A DNA stretch of 64,000 bases from Paenibacillus prosopidis (GCF_003337375.1 NZ_QPJD01000005.1:248001-312000), one strand, 5' to 3'. Positions 25,466 through 37,939 are shown, counted from the stretch's first letter. Translations and numbers: made by a program. Notes: generated from the letters alone by a model not told the origin.

Positions 25466-26230
25466 TTACAAATGTGAACCTCCGCTAGCATCAATCAATT
25501 GCCCAGTTACCCATCGGCTGTCAGGAGAGGCTAGAAAAGCGGCAACGTCTGCGATATCCTCTGGTTGTCCCCATCTTCCAAAAATAGAAAAATCAGCACC
25601 GAATTTCCGTCCCGCAGGATCCTGTAGCAAAGCGGTATTCATGTCCGTGGCAACGAATCCAGGTTGGATTGCATTGATCGTAATCCCGCGTGGGCCGAGT
25701 TGGTTGGATAAGGCGAGCGTCAGTGAGTTGATTGCACCCTTGGTCATGCTGTAAGCGGGAATGGCAGGCAGGGAAATTCGAGTTACAGCGGAAGACAGGT
25801 TAATAATACGACCTTCGTCCCGTAAACGCGGAAGAGCTTGTTGAGTCAGGAAAAACGGAGCTTTCACATTAACGGTCATGATTTCGTCGAAGGCTTCTTC
25901 CGTAGTCTCTTCAATGGAAGCTGCTAGGGCGATTCCCGCGTTGTTTACTAAAATATCAAAGCGATTGTCACCCGTGCGTTCTTTCAAAGCTTCATCCAAT
26001 GCTTCATAAAGTACCTGTATGCCGTCTAATGAACCCAGTTCCGCACCGAGCGTGAACGCGGACCCTCCGCTCCGCTCAATCTCACGAACTACTTCTTCTG
26101 CAAGCTCCCGTTTCTTGCCATAATGAATGGCTATTAATGCACCCTCTTGCGCCAAGCGCATCGCAACGGCACGCCCAATCCCTCTGCTTGCGCCTGTAAC
26201 TAATGCAACTTTATTCTTCAACTTACTCAT
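25466..26230 (-). CDS. SDR family oxidoreductase
   Basis: A complete classical short-chain dehydrogenase of about 254 residues: TGASRGIGRAVA cofactor motif, LVNNAGIA, catalytic Ser in NLSSAV, Y-x-x-x-K in PAYSMTKGAIN, and the PGFVATD loop. The residues after the second beta strand (HYGKKRELAEE) favour NADP. FabG-like, but no fatty-acid genes are nearby, so the substrate is unknown. The frame runs 20 codons upstream, but AGAGGAG before the ATG at 26230 sets the start. Monocistronic. Confidence 0.88.
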   Translation of the reverse strand: MSKLKNKVALVTGASRGIGRAVAMRLAQEGALIAIHYGKKRELAEEVVREIERSGGSAFTLGAELGSLDGIQVLYEALDEALKERTGDNRFDILVNNAGIALAASIEETTEEAFDEIMTVNVKAPFFLTQQALPRLRDEGRIINLSSAVTRISLPAIPAYSMTKGAINSLTLALSNQLGPRGITINAIQPGFVATDMNTALLQDPAGRKFGADFSIFGRWGQPEDIADVAAFLASPDSRWVTGQLIDASGGSHL

Positions 26231-26394
26231 ATTCCCATCTCCTCTTGTGCTTAACAGGTGCTCTCCTGTTTGACAATAGTTATAACACAAGGTGAATTTT
26301 GTAATGTTGCTCTCTAATTCTTGATAATGATAACGCCCTAACCAATCTACGAATTAATTTTCTCATTCTAAAAGCTTTTATGTCGATTGCCAAT

Positions 26395-26590
26395 ACTGGA
26401 AAACCTCCGGCTAATTTTGTCCATATGCGCTATTTGGGGTCATTTTACTGGAAAACTTCCCTATAATGTTGCTGAAAATCCTTTCTGTATGGACAACGTG
26501 CCGAATTAGCGGGAGAATTTCCCTTTAAACGAGATCATTCATTGTAAAAGAAAAAATAGAGGGAGCTTTTCCTGTTCAACTCCCTAAAGA
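26395..26590. repeat. Dispersed intergenic repeat, copy 2
   Basis: Modules GGAAAACCTCCGGCTAATTT, GGAAAACTTCCCTATAATG, TAGCGGGAGAATTTCCCTTT and TAGAGGGAGCTTTTCCTGTT occur in order, mirroring the block at 11795-11985. This occupies most of the 584-base gene-free interval 26231-26814. A half Fur-like site at 26320-26334 is too weak to call. Confidence 0.65.
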
Positions 26591-26757
26591 CGAATGATCC
26601 CTCCCTCATTAAAGTCACATGATGCAATAACGAGCCAGTTCCGATCTTTAGTTCAACCAAGCAGAAACGGCTGTCGCCGTCCTTGGCGGTAAAAGCTCGT
26701 TTCGCGGTGAAATATAAGCTTATTTATAAGAGTAAAACTTAAAAATCCTTATATTTG

Positions 26758-26802
26758 AAAAAAAAAGACATCATTACCGAAGTTGGTTCGGTAAACGATG
26801 TC
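26758..26802 (-). terminator. Terminator of glpD
   Basis: GACATC-x-ACCGAA pairs with TTCGGT-x-GATGTC, and nine T residues follow on the leftward transcript, 12 bases after the glpD stop. Confidence 0.9.
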
Positions 26803-26814
26803 CCATTTATGAAT

Positions 26815-28500
26815 TTAGCTATGCAGCGGATCAACCGCTTCAGTTAGCTTTTGCTCAAGCTCAGTGGTGTAGGAAACGCGCTGCTCGTCGCTCCAGCCTA
26901 GACGATTCGCCATAGCTGCGATAACTGGCTCTTTCCATGCCCGCACATGCTCAATACGGAAAAACAGATCTCCCGTACGGCGGATGAAGAAGTCGACCGG
27001 CTTCACTGTCATCTCGGCTTCAATCGAATAACGCAGCTGTACCGCTAATGCCAAAGGCAATCCGAATGAATGAGCCCACTGACGCGTACTCTCGGCCATT
27101 GCGAAAATCACATCGACGTTCGAACCGTAACGCCGCGCAAGAAATGCCGCTTCCTCTTTCGTGAACCCAAAGCGAACGCCTTCTGTCGTCTTTTTCAGAA
27201 CGAAAGGTTCAAACTGTCTGGATCCGCCCAAATCCCCTCCGGACATCGGCAGCGTCACTGTGCCGCTAGTCGCATAAGACTCTTTGCCGCCTTCCTGCCC
27301 GAGCAGCTCAATGACTTTGTCGACGACGCTTTCTGCCATTTTGCGATATCCGGTCAATTTACCGCCTGCTATCGAGATGAGGCCCGATTGAGATACGAAA
27401 ATTTCATCTCTGCGCGAAATTTCCGACGGCGACTTACCCTCCTGCTGGATGAGCGGCCGAAGGCCTGCCCAGCTGGATTCTACGTCCGCTTCGGTCAGTT
27501 TAAGCTCTGGGAACATAAAGTTAACCGCCTTCAACAAATACGTCCGATCCTCGATCGTCATGGCAGGATTGACGGTGTCGCCTTTATAATTCGTATCGGT
27601 CGTCCCGAAATAGGTTTTGCCCTCGCGGGGAATAGCGAACACCATGCGACCGTCCGGCGTATCGAAATAAACAGCTTGCTGCAGCGGGAAGCGGCTGTTG
27701 TCGAACACAAGGTGCACGCCTTTGGTTAACCGCAGCGTTTTGCCTTGCTTAGAACCGTCCATCTCACGAAGCTCATCAACCCACGGTCCCGTTGCGTTTA
27801 TGATTTTGGAGGCAGCTATTAAAAATTCCGATCCGCTTATCGTATCCCGGACTATAGCGCCGGTAATCTTCCCGCTCTGATCGTAGCGCAGCGTCTCGAC
27901 CTTTGCGTAGTTGACGGCGAGAGCACCGGTTTCCACCGCTTTCTTCATCACTTCAATCGTAAGCCGTGCATCGTCCGTCCGGTATTCAACGTAGTAGCCT
28001 CCGCCCTTCAAGCCGTCCCGCTTCAAAAGCGGCTCCTTGAACAACGTTTCCGTGCTGTTTAGCATCTTACGCCGCTCATTCTTCTTAACACCAGCTAAAA
28101 AGTCGTAAACACGCAAACCGACCGATGTTGAAAATTTACCGAATGTGCCTCCCTTATATAAAGGAAGCAGCATCCATTCCGGCGTCGTTACATGCGGCCC
28201 ATTCTCGTATACTATGGCCCGCTCCTTACCAACCTCCGCTACTACGCCGATCTCAAGCTGCTTCAGATAACGCAAGCCGCCATGCACCAGCTTCGTCGAA
28301 CGGCTCGAAGTGCCTGCCGCAAAATCCTGCATCTCCACCAGCGCAACCTTAAGCCCGCGTGAGGCGGCATCGAGCGCTATGCCGGCACCCGTAATGCCGC
28401 CACCGATGACCAGTACATCAACTGGAGTCCGCTGCATCTCGGCCAGCAGTTCCTTACGGTTTTCCGCAGCAAAAGCATCTTTATTTATCTTAGCTGTCAT
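26815..28500 (-). CDS. glpD: FAD-dependent glycerol-3-phosphate dehydrogenase
   Basis: 561-residue membrane-associated flavoenzyme that oxidises glycerol-3-phosphate to dihydroxyacetone phosphate and passes electrons to menaquinone. FAD-binding VLVIGGGITGAGIALDAASRG at the N-terminus, GTSSRSTKLVHGGLRYL, TKGVHLVF, FGTTDTNY and SIAGGKLTGYRKMAE are family signatures. Length is normal. GGGGAGG precedes the ATG. It follows glpK after 189 bases that hold a hairpin terminator (28584-28644) where GlpP would act. It is the last gene of the galactosidase-glycerol cluster. Confidence 0.96.
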   Translation of the reverse strand: MTAKINKDAFAAENRKELLAEMQRTPVDVLVIGGGITGAGIALDAASRGLKVALVEMQDFAAGTSSRSTKLVHGGLRYLKQLEIGVVAEVGKERAIVYENGPHVTTPEWMLLPLYKGGTFGKFSTSVGLRVYDFLAGVKKNERRKMLNSTETLFKEPLLKRDGLKGGGYYVEYRTDDARLTIEVMKKAVETGALAVNYAKVETLRYDQSGKITGAIVRDTISGSEFLIAASKIINATGPWVDELREMDGSKQGKTLRLTKGVHLVFDNSRFPLQQAVYFDTPDGRMVFAIPREGKTYFGTTDTNYKGDTVNPAMTIEDRTYLLKAVNFMFPELKLTEADVESSWAGLRPLIQQEGKSPSEISRRDEIFVSQSGLISIAGGKLTGYRKMAESVVDKVIELLGQEGGKESYATSGTVTLPMSGGDLGGSRQFEPFVLKKTTEGVRFGFTKEEAAFLARRYGSNVDVIFAMAESTRQWAHSFGLPLALAVQLRYSIEAEMTVKPVDFFIRRTGDLFFRIEHVRAWKEPVIAAMANRLGWSDEQRVSYTTELEQKLTEAVDPLHS

Positions 28501-28583
28501 TTTCGTATCCTCCCCGTGCTCTATACATAATAGTGTTCTGCCATTTCCATTTTGTTACTCACAAACCAGCAAAAATGAAACCT

Positions 28584-28644
28584 AAAAAAACCACTCAAAC
28601 CGCTTCCCTCCCCAATAGGGGCTCGGAAGCGGTCTTCGTGGTTT
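28584..28644 (-). terminator. Terminator before glpD, candidate GlpP antitermination target
   Basis: Read leftward, AAACCAC, ACCGCTTCC and CCCC pair with their complements to form a long stem, followed by seven T residues. It sits between glpK and glpD. In B. subtilis GlpP, with glycerol-3-phosphate, stops termination at such a leader terminator of glpD. GlpP is encoded two genes upstream here. Confidence 0.75.
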
Positions 28645-28689
28645 CTCCTGGTCTCCAACCGTTATTAACTTGTCGTTATTATAGCATGA

Positions 28690-30757
<2,068 letters not shown>

Positions 30758-30787
30758 GCTCGCCACCTCCGTGCATGATAGTACCCT

Positions 30788-31831
<1,044 letters not shown>

Positions 31832-31860
31832 CTAATAGCTAATCCTCCCGCGAATTCGGG

Positions 31861-33825
31861 TTAAAGTCTATCAGCTTCCACTATTCTGCTCTCGTATGGG
31901 CTAAGCCTTTGGCCTTGGAACATCTTCGTTTCTTCCGTATGATTAAGAAGGAACCATAGCTTGCGCCCCCCTGCTTCCCGGAAAACCACCTCAATGCCCT
32001 CGTCACTTTCAATATGCCAGATTTGCTGCCCCTTTACAATAGAAAGGGAAATTTCCTTAAGAACATCTGAGCTGAGGCCTCCGCCAATATAATAAACCGT
32101 CCCTTTGCCGTACCGGTTACGGGTGACGGCAGCCGCAGGGAATATCGGCTCGTCGTATCGATACAATGCTTCCGCTGTCGTCGGTGTAAGCAAATCGCGC
32201 CACACCTCGCATGTCGAAGCCCTGTCTGCGCTCTCGCTTGTTTCAACAGAAGCAATCGGAATTTGCTTGCCAAGCGGCAGCGCTTCCGAGCTATGAATGA
32301 CGGCACCGACCATATCAGCCACGTAGCCCGGCGTTTCCAGTCCAAAATGTATGTTATTGCTCCTATCGCGAATGCCGGCACGGAATGAAAACATTACAGT
32401 TCCCCCTTGCTTGGCAAATTCCGCAAGACGTTCTCCTAGCTCCTTATCGATGACTTGAAGAACGGGAACAACGAGTACCTTATAGCGGGAAAAATCTCGT
32501 GATACGGGAATAATATCGATTCGGCTGTTTAAGCTATGGAAAGGCGTATATAACCGAAGCAGCTCAGCAGTATAATCAAATGCTTCGCTCTGCCGTTGGA
32601 ACCGCCAGGACCATACATTATCATAATCGTAAAGCACGGCAATATCCGCATGAATATCCGATTGGAGAACGTCCGCATAAGGCGCAATCGTCTTAAATAC
32701 CGATTGCACTTCCTTATACTTCTCACCGCGACGGTTGTCGTGATCTACAATTCCCATGCAAAATTGCTCCGCTCCACGGGTCATCGCTCTCCAGCTGAAA
32801 TAGAGCATGTCCGAGCAGCCGTGCGCGAACGCCTGCAGCGACCACATCTTTGCTTGTCCAGGGCGCGGCAAATATCCGATTACGTCGTGACCCTGCGCGC
32901 CCATCAATTCCTCAACGATCCAGAAATTCGCGTCCTTCAAGCCCCGCATGAAATCATGCCCCATCGCAATAGCGGCAGGCGTTATCGGTTCCGCTAGCCC
33001 TCCCCAAACCGGATAGTTGTCATACGAGACAAAATCCAGCGCTTCCGCATGCTCAGCATGGTCGTACCATTTTTGAAAGAAGCCGCCTGGAAGATTGTGG
33101 GTAACCGTCTGGTGCTCTCCCTTCGCCTCGCGCACAACAGCAGCCATCCTTGCCGCATAGTTGTTAACCGAGTAAGAGCGGAACTGCGCCCAGTCCAGCT
33201 GCAGCGACGGATTATGCGTCGTTATCGTCTTCAATGGCATTGGAATTTCCATAAAATCGTTATAGGTTTGACCCCAGAAAATTGTGCCGTAGGTTTCATT
33301 CAAAAGGCTGATTTCACCTTTATATTTTCGTTCCAAAAACGATTGGAATGCGTTATGACACTGTGGGCAATAACACATATCGCTGCCCTCATGCCCGAAC
33401 TCATTATCAATTTGCCAAGAGACAATGCTCTCTTCTTCGGCAAAATGCTCAACCAGCTTACGGGTGATTCTCGAGCTGTATTCCCAATAGATACCGGAAT
33501 TGAAGCAGTACTGCCTCCGTCCTCCGAAAGCCCGAACATTACCGTCGATATCTACCGATAGTATCGACGGGTGCTTCTTCACCAGCCACGCCGGGAAAGT
33601 CGCAGTCGGCGTGCCGAACATTACGCGGAGTCCGCGTTTTTTCAAGCGCGCAATGACATCATCAAAAAAGGAAAAGTCGAACTGTCCTTCCGTACTCTCC
33701 ATTTTATGCCACGAAAACTCTCCGATGCGAACCATATTGGCGCCAAGCCCGGCTATGCCTTCTATATCTTCATCCATTAGCTCGGCCGGCCAGTATTCCG
33801 GATAATAATCAACGCCTAAATACAT
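31861..33825 (-). CDS. GH42 beta-galactosidase, intracellular
   Basis: 654 residues, complete. The GH42 start GVDYYPEYWP, acid/base E142 in QIDNEFGH and nucleophile E305 in FWIVEELMG identify the family. Cysteines C107, C151, C153 and C156 form the zinc site found in many GH42 enzymes. The order is TIM barrel (about 1-385), trimerisation domain (about 390-590) and C-terminal beta domain. There is no signal peptide, so it acts on imported oligosaccharides or galactosides. AAGGAG precedes the ATG. It lies between the ABC permease genes and the LacI regulator. GH42 members rarely prefer lactose; beta-galactosides from plant or lipid sources are the usual natural substrates. Confidence 0.94.
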   Translation of the reverse strand: MYLGVDYYPEYWPAELMDEDIEGIAGLGANMVRIGEFSWHKMESTEGQFDFSFFDDVIARLKKRGLRVMFGTPTATFPAWLVKKHPSILSVDIDGNVRAFGGRRQYCFNSGIYWEYSSRITRKLVEHFAEEESIVSWQIDNEFGHEGSDMCYCPQCHNAFQSFLERKYKGEISLLNETYGTIFWGQTYNDFMEIPMPLKTITTHNPSLQLDWAQFRSYSVNNYAARMAAVVREAKGEHQTVTHNLPGGFFQKWYDHAEHAEALDFVSYDNYPVWGGLAEPITPAAIAMGHDFMRGLKDANFWIVEELMGAQGHDVIGYLPRPGQAKMWSLQAFAHGCSDMLYFSWRAMTRGAEQFCMGIVDHDNRRGEKYKEVQSVFKTIAPYADVLQSDIHADIAVLYDYDNVWSWRFQRQSEAFDYTAELLRLYTPFHSLNSRIDIIPVSRDFSRYKVLVVPVLQVIDKELGERLAEFAKQGGTVMFSFRAGIRDRSNNIHFGLETPGYVADMVGAVIHSSEALPLGKQIPIASVETSESADRASTCEVWRDLLTPTTAEALYRYDEPIFPAAAVTRNRYGKGTVYYIGGGLSSDVLKEISLSIVKGQQIWHIESDEGIEVVFREAGGRKLWFLLNHTEETKMFQGQRLSPYESRIVEADRL

Positions 33826-33864
33826 GATGTCTCTCTCCTTCGTCTTCCGCTCCTTGTTACCCGT

Positions 33865-34692
33865 CTACCCTTTAACCGCCGAGCCCAGCATACCTGATAT
33901 AAAATGACGCTGCAGCAGCAGGAAGAAAATAATAATCGGACCCGTCGCGAGCGTAACGCCGGCCATAACCTGTCCATAATCAATCCGCGACAGGCCGAAC
34001 AAGCTCGATAAGGCGACAGGCAGTGTATACATCTCTTTCGTTTGAACCGCAATAAGCGGCCATAGGAAGCTGTTCCATTGGAACATGAACAAGAAGATCG
34101 CCGTCGCGGCAAGCGCAGGCTTAACCGACGGCAGAATGATGCGTGTAAACAAGCCCCATTCATTTACTCCGTCTATGCGTCCTGCTTCCATCATCGCATC
34201 CGGCACCGCCAGCATGTTCTGGCGCATTAAGAAGATGCCGAACGGATAAGCCAAATTCGGAAGAATGAGCGCTTGATAGGTGTTGAGCCAGCCCCAAGCG
34301 GCCATCATTTTAAATAAAGGAATGACAAGCGCATGATAGGGTACCATCATGGACAGGAGGAACATGCCGAATAGGATATCCCGTCCTTTAAAACGAAATT
34401 TCGCAAAAGCATAACCCGCCATCGTACAAATGATGAGACTAAGTGCAGTATAGATGACGACGACAAACAGGGAGTTAAACATAACGCGCCCGATGCCGAT
34501 CGCTTCATTTAAGTTCGCGATATTTTCAAACAACATACCCCCGGGTAACAGCACAGGCGGTTTAGCAAACACTTTGCCGCTCTCGTTCGTAGCCGCAATG
34601 GCTGCCCAATAGAATGGAAACAGCGAGATGACTGCGCCAATGAGAAGCGTTACGTATACGAGCAAGGATCGGACGTTTGATACTTTCATCAT
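33865..34692 (-). CDS. CUT1 sugar ABC transporter permease (MalG-like)
   Basis: 275-residue membrane protein with six helices and the EAA-loop MMEAGRIDGVNEWGLFTRII near residue 180, which docks the ATPase. It belongs to the MalG-like second permease group. Its ATG overlaps the stop of the first permease by four bases. No ATPase is encoded in the cluster; CUT1 systems of Bacillota commonly share an MsmX-type ATPase encoded elsewhere. The GH42 gene follows after 39 bases. Confidence 0.92.
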   Translation of the reverse strand: MMKVSNVRSLLVYVTLLIGAVISLFPFYWAAIAATNESGKVFAKPPVLLPGGMLFENIANLNEAIGIGRVMFNSLFVVVIYTALSLIICTMAGYAFAKFRFKGRDILFGMFLLSMMVPYHALVIPLFKMMAAWGWLNTYQALILPNLAYPFGIFLMRQNMLAVPDAMMEAGRIDGVNEWGLFTRIILPSVKPALAATAIFLFMFQWNSFLWPLIAVQTKEMYTLPVALSSLFGLSRIDYGQVMAGVTLATGPIIIFFLLLQRHFISGMLGSAVKG

Positions 34693-35537
34693 TCATCCCC
34701 CGTTACTTTAAATTGAATAAAAGACAATACGGCAATGATTACGACGATTACATACGCAAGCGTCGATGCGTAGCCGAAATCAAAATAGCGGAAGCCGGTT
34801 TGATACAAATACATACCTATCGTCAACGTCGCGTCGCTTGGGCCGCCCTTTGTGAGCGTATAAGGCTCATCGAACAGCTGCAACGTTCCGATTGTGGACA
34901 AAATTGCAGTAAACAAAATAACCGGTTTTAATTGTGGAATCGTAATCGAAAAGAACTGCTTAATCCGGCTCGCGCCGTCAATACTAGCTGCTTCATATAG
35001 GGATTCCTGAATATTTTGCATAGCTGCCAAATAAATAACCATGTTATAACCGATCCAGCGCCATGTCATGGCGAGAATAAGCGCCGCTTTGGCCCACCAC
35101 GGATGTGAAAGCCAAGGAATTGCGCCGATGCCAAATGCTGCAAGCAGTTGGTTGATAATACCGTCGCCCATCAGCATGATGGAGAAAATAATCGAATATG
35201 CCACCAACGACGTAACAGCGGGCATGAAAAACGATACCCGGAAGACACCTTTTAACCGCTTTACCGCATTCAGGCTGGATGCCAGCACGATTGCGAAAAA
35301 CAGCATAAGCGGCACTTGAATGACCATGATAACAAAAGTGTTCGTTAGTGCCGTCAAAAAGATTTCATCGCTGAACAGCCTTTGATAGTTAGAAAGGCCA
35401 GCTGGCACCATCTCTCCGGCTTCGCTTGTTTGAAAGCTTAACAAGAACGAATAAATAATCGGATATGCCATGAATACCGCAAATAAGCCTAGCGCGGGTG
35501 TTAAAAACAAATAAGGGACGTAAGCCTTCGTCCGCAT
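34689..35537 (-). CDS. CUT1 sugar ABC transporter permease (MalF-like)
   Basis: About 282 residues, six helices, EAA-loop LYEAASIDGASRIKQFFSIT and the block FDEPYTLTKGGPSDAT typical of the MalF-like first permease. A TTG two codons upstream is in frame, but GGAGGGG fits the ATG at 35537 better. It is separated from the binding-protein gene by a stem-loop and is translationally coupled to the second permease. Confidence 0.92.
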   Translation of the reverse strand: MRTKAYVPYLFLTPALGLFAVFMAYPIIYSFLLSFQTSEAGEMVPAGLSNYQRLFSDEIFLTALTNTFVIMVIQVPLMLFFAIVLASSLNAVKRLKGVFRVSFFMPAVTSLVAYSIIFSIMLMGDGIINQLLAAFGIGAIPWLSHPWWAKAALILAMTWRWIGYNMVIYLAAMQNIQESLYEAASIDGASRIKQFFSITIPQLKPVILFTAILSTIGTLQLFDEPYTLTKGGPSDATLTIGMYLYQTGFRYFDFGYASTLAYVIVVIIAVLSFIQFKVTGDE

Positions 35538-35573
35538 GTACAAGCCCCTCCTTCAATTCCATTTCACATAAAA

Positions 35574-35613
35574 CGCGAGGAGAGATTTAGGTCTGCGCCT
35601 AAACCTCCCTCCG
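35574..35613 (-). promoter_or_regulatory. Intercistronic stem-loop after the binding-protein gene
   Basis: Read leftward, GCGGAGGGAGGTTTAGG pairs with CCTAAATCTCTCCTCGC with few mismatches. No T tract follows. Such stems after binding-protein genes protect the upstream mRNA and lower permease expression. Confidence 0.6.
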
Positions 35614-35631
35614 CTTCTAAAATAGCCTCAT

Positions 35632-36945
35632 TTATTGATTGATTTCGCGTTTCGTACGGTCTGCCAAGCGTTGCGCCGCTTCTTTAAGCGCATCAGCAGG
35701 GTTTTTGCCGTTAAAAGTATCTGCTTGGGCTTTGACTGCTTCATCTAGTGCCAATGCGTAATCTTTTGTGTAGTAAGGAGTAGGGATGTCTTTCATCTCT
35801 TCGCTGAACAGCTTCCAAATTTTTTGGCCGCTGAAAAACTCTACATCGTTTTGGAACAGCTCGGATTCATACACCGTTTGCAACGAAGGGAATAAACCGT
35901 GCTGTTCCATTGCTATTAATTGTACTTCGTCCGTTGTAGCAAAATACTCTGCGAATGCATATGCCGCATCAGCGTTTTTCGATTCGGATGGAATCATCCA
36001 GCTGCTGCCGCCAAGGTTAGAAGCACGGTTGCCGCCTTTTTCGAAAGCCGGAAGCTGGAATACGCCCCATTTGCCGCTTGCGTCCTTCGCTTGGTCAATG
36101 ATCGTGCCGTAGTACCATGCTCCGAACGGAACAGTTGCCACAGTGCCATCGATCGTTGCGGATACAGTGCCATCCCAACCGTTTACGTCTTTAACCAAGT
36201 CGGCATCGCCCATCGCCTTGATCGTTTCCATCGCTTTAACAACCTGAGGATTGTTAAAATCGATTTTGCCTTCTTTATCGAAGTAGTAAACGCCTTGTTG
36301 GTTAAGCATCATACGGAACAAAGCATCGTCTTTAAACTTGTCAATTGGCACCGCTTGAGCGCCGGTTTTCTCTTTAATGGTTTTGCCTGCGGCGATGAAC
36401 TCATCCCAAGTTGTAATTGTTTCGGGATTCACGCCAGCTTGCTCGAAAATGTCAGTACGGTAGAACATACCTGTCGGACCTGCATCGAACGGGAATGCGT
36501 AGAATTGGCCGTCTTTCGATGCAAGCTCCTTCTTGAACGCCGGGAACGAGTCAGCTTTGTTGTCAAAGCCTTTTTCAGACAGGTTCACGAAGCCTTTCGG
36601 GAACGCTTCGAGGTAACCTTGAATACGGTCATCTTCAACCAATACGATATCCGGAAGACCTGCACCGCCGGCAGCAAGGCCAGTGGACAGCTTGTCGTAA
36701 ACGTCTAGACGACCGATATCTTCAACCTTAAGCTCAACGTTCGGGTGATCCTTCTTGTATAGCTCCATTGCACTGTTTAATGCGCCAACGTTAACGTTCC
36801 ACGCCCAAGCAGTCAGTTCGACCTTCTCGTCCGCGGCACCGCCTGCGCCAGTATTCGTTCCTTCGTTCTCGTTATTACCGCCGCATGCAGCGAGCACTAC
36901 CGATACGATAAGAAGCAGGGTAAGCAATTTGGATACTTTCAACAT
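35632..36945 (-). CDS. Sugar-binding lipoprotein of CUT1 ABC transporter
   Basis: 437-residue extracellular solute-binding protein (family 1). The signal peptide ends in the lipobox VVLAAC, so the mature protein is lipid-anchored at C21. The rest shows the MalE-like fold (VELTAWAWN near the N-terminus, YAFPFDAGPTGMFYRTDIF, GDADLVKD and SSWMIPSES). GGGGGAA precedes the ATG. It is the first gene of the galactoside cluster, and its promoter and cre-like operator lie about 90-130 bases upstream. The ligand is unknown; the neighbouring genes suggest a galactoside. Confidence 0.94.
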   Translation of the reverse strand: MLKVSKLLTLLLIVSVVLAACGGNNENEGTNTGAGGAADEKVELTAWAWNVNVGALNSAMELYKKDHPNVELKVEDIGRLDVYDKLSTGLAAGGAGLPDIVLVEDDRIQGYLEAFPKGFVNLSEKGFDNKADSFPAFKKELASKDGQFYAFPFDAGPTGMFYRTDIFEQAGVNPETITTWDEFIAAGKTIKEKTGAQAVPIDKFKDDALFRMMLNQQGVYYFDKEGKIDFNNPQVVKAMETIKAMGDADLVKDVNGWDGTVSATIDGTVATVPFGAWYYGTIIDQAKDASGKWGVFQLPAFEKGGNRASNLGGSSWMIPSESKNADAAYAFAEYFATTDEVQLIAMEQHGLFPSLQTVYESELFQNDVEFFSGQKIWKLFSEEMKDIPTPYYTKDYALALDEAVKAQADTFNGKNPADALKEAAQRLADRTKREINQ

Positions 36946-37037
36946 GTTTCCGTTCCCCCTTAATGATTGTGGACTGCAGCGGCCTGTTGTATATGAAGCG
37001 AAGCTTTAGTAAAAATTTTACTTCCCAACATTTACTT

Positions 37038-37065
37038 TATATAGCTAGCAACAGTCTAACTGTAA
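37038..37065 (-). promoter_or_regulatory. Candidate promoter of the galactoside cluster
   Basis: Read leftward, TTACAG (37065-37060) and TATATA (37043-37038) are 16 bases apart, 93 bases before the binding-protein start. Further AGTAAAA/TTTTACT motifs at about 37008-37023, 37094-37104 and 37133-37141 flank it and could be regulator half-sites. Confidence 0.45.
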
Positions 37066-37079
37066 GCGATTTCGCCTAC
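37061..37079 (-). promoter_or_regulatory. cre-like or LacI-type operator over the -35 box
   Basis: The near-palindrome GTAAGCGATTTCGCCTAC contains TGTAAGCGATTTCG, which agrees with the cre consensus TGWNANCGNTNWCA at 13 of 14 bases. It overlaps the candidate -35 hexamer. It may bind CcpA, the cluster's own LacI-type regulator, or both. Confidence 0.55.
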
Positions 37080-37209
37080 TGAGCAAAATTATACGTTAAT
37101 TTTACTAAAAATCAAGAAAAATTTTTCTCAATTTTACTTAACGTTTGTAATTGACCAATTGGCTGCCGAACATCACTATTTTGCTCATAACCATATTGCT
37201 TCATGTATG

Positions 37210-37420
37210 ACCAAAATTATCGAGTATCTTGGAAAATGGAGGATATCTATAGATGGCCGGAATGGATCACTCTGCTACTTTGGATTTTGTACAGGATAGG
37301 GGGGGGTTGCGACGGGTGACGGGGCTATGATGGAGTTTGTACAGTGAAATCAGATAAAATCGGTCTTTATAAGGTCATAGTGGAGTTAGATAACATTTTT
37401 TACTGGATTTATCCAACATA
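37210..37420. repeat. Intergenic repeat of TGGANTTNNTNCA type
   Basis: Related short units recur: TTGGATTTTGTACAGGATAG, TGGAGTTTGTACAGTGAAAT, and TACTGGATTTATCCAACATA. The last resembles the TTGGATTTCCTCCAACATAG unit at 59658-59677. No coding frame is supported. An eight-G run lies at 37299-37306. Confidence 0.45.
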
Positions 37421-37498
37421 GAGCCCATTTGAAGCATATAAATCAAAAGTTACTGTAATTTCCCAGTCTAGCCACGGGGCTGCCAATCTTGTGGACGC

Positions 37499-37549
37499 AA
37501 AAAAACAAGGCCCTCCCATGGTCTATGACCTTAGGGACAGCCTTGTTTT
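37499..37549 (-). terminator. Terminator of the ArsR-family gene
   Basis: Read leftward, AAAACAAGGCTGTCCC pairs with GGGAGGGCCTTGTTTT, with seven T residues at the end. Confidence 0.85.
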
Positions 37550-37573
37550 CATTTCTTTACCCTGCTCTACTCT

Positions 37574-37939
37574 TTATTCATGCTTCAAATGCTGAAGCGT
37601 CAGCACGAAAATTTGCTCTACATGATCGTCATCAAGCGAATAGTAAACTGTCTTTCCGACCTTTCTGCGCTTGACGATACGCATATTGCGCAGCAATCGC
37701 AGCTGATGGGATACAGCCGACTGCCCCATACCAAGCACTTGTGTTAAATCATGCACGCACAGCTCCGATTGTACTAAAGCATGTATCATTTTCACACGGG
37801 TAGGATCTCCGAGCGCCTTGAACAGATCGGCCAGCTCAATAGCCGTTGTTTCATTAACCAGCTTGCTTTTTACACTGTCTATGTCTGCTTCCGTACCTGC
37901 GCACGTATCGTCACAGGCTGCGGTAACGTGATTATCCAT
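37574..37939 (-). CDS. ArsR/SmtB-family metal sensor, CzrA-like
   Basis: About 121 residues: winged-helix repressor with recognition helix GQSAVSHQLRLLRN and wing RRKVGKTVYYSL. The C-terminal helix carries DDH-x10-HLKH, that is D-x-H followed by H at +11 and H at +14. This is exactly the alpha-5 zinc site of CzrA/SmtB (D84, H86, H97, H100 in S. aureus CzrA). An N-terminal CDDTC and a Cys in ELCVHDL may add a CadC-like site. Two ATGs are possible; the second (37939) has GTGGG six bases upstream. No transporter is adjacent, but the CDF gene at 24056-25147 carries a suitable operator. Confidence 0.88.
   Translation of the reverse strand: MDNHVTAACDDTCAGTEADIDSVKSKLVNETTAIELADLFKALGDPTRVKMIHALVQSELCVHDLTQVLGMGQSAVSHQLRLLRNMRIVKRRKVGKTVYYSLDDDHVEQIFVLTLQHLKHE

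Noticed and set aside
26320-26334. Fur box before the SDR gene
   Set aside because: Only one half-site (TGATAATGATAA) agrees; the second half does not.
27070-27729. 219-codon rightward frame
   Set aside because: Antisense to glpD; unlikely amino-acid composition.
35920-36708. 262-codon rightward frame
   Set aside because: Antisense to the sugar-binding lipoprotein gene; no start signal.
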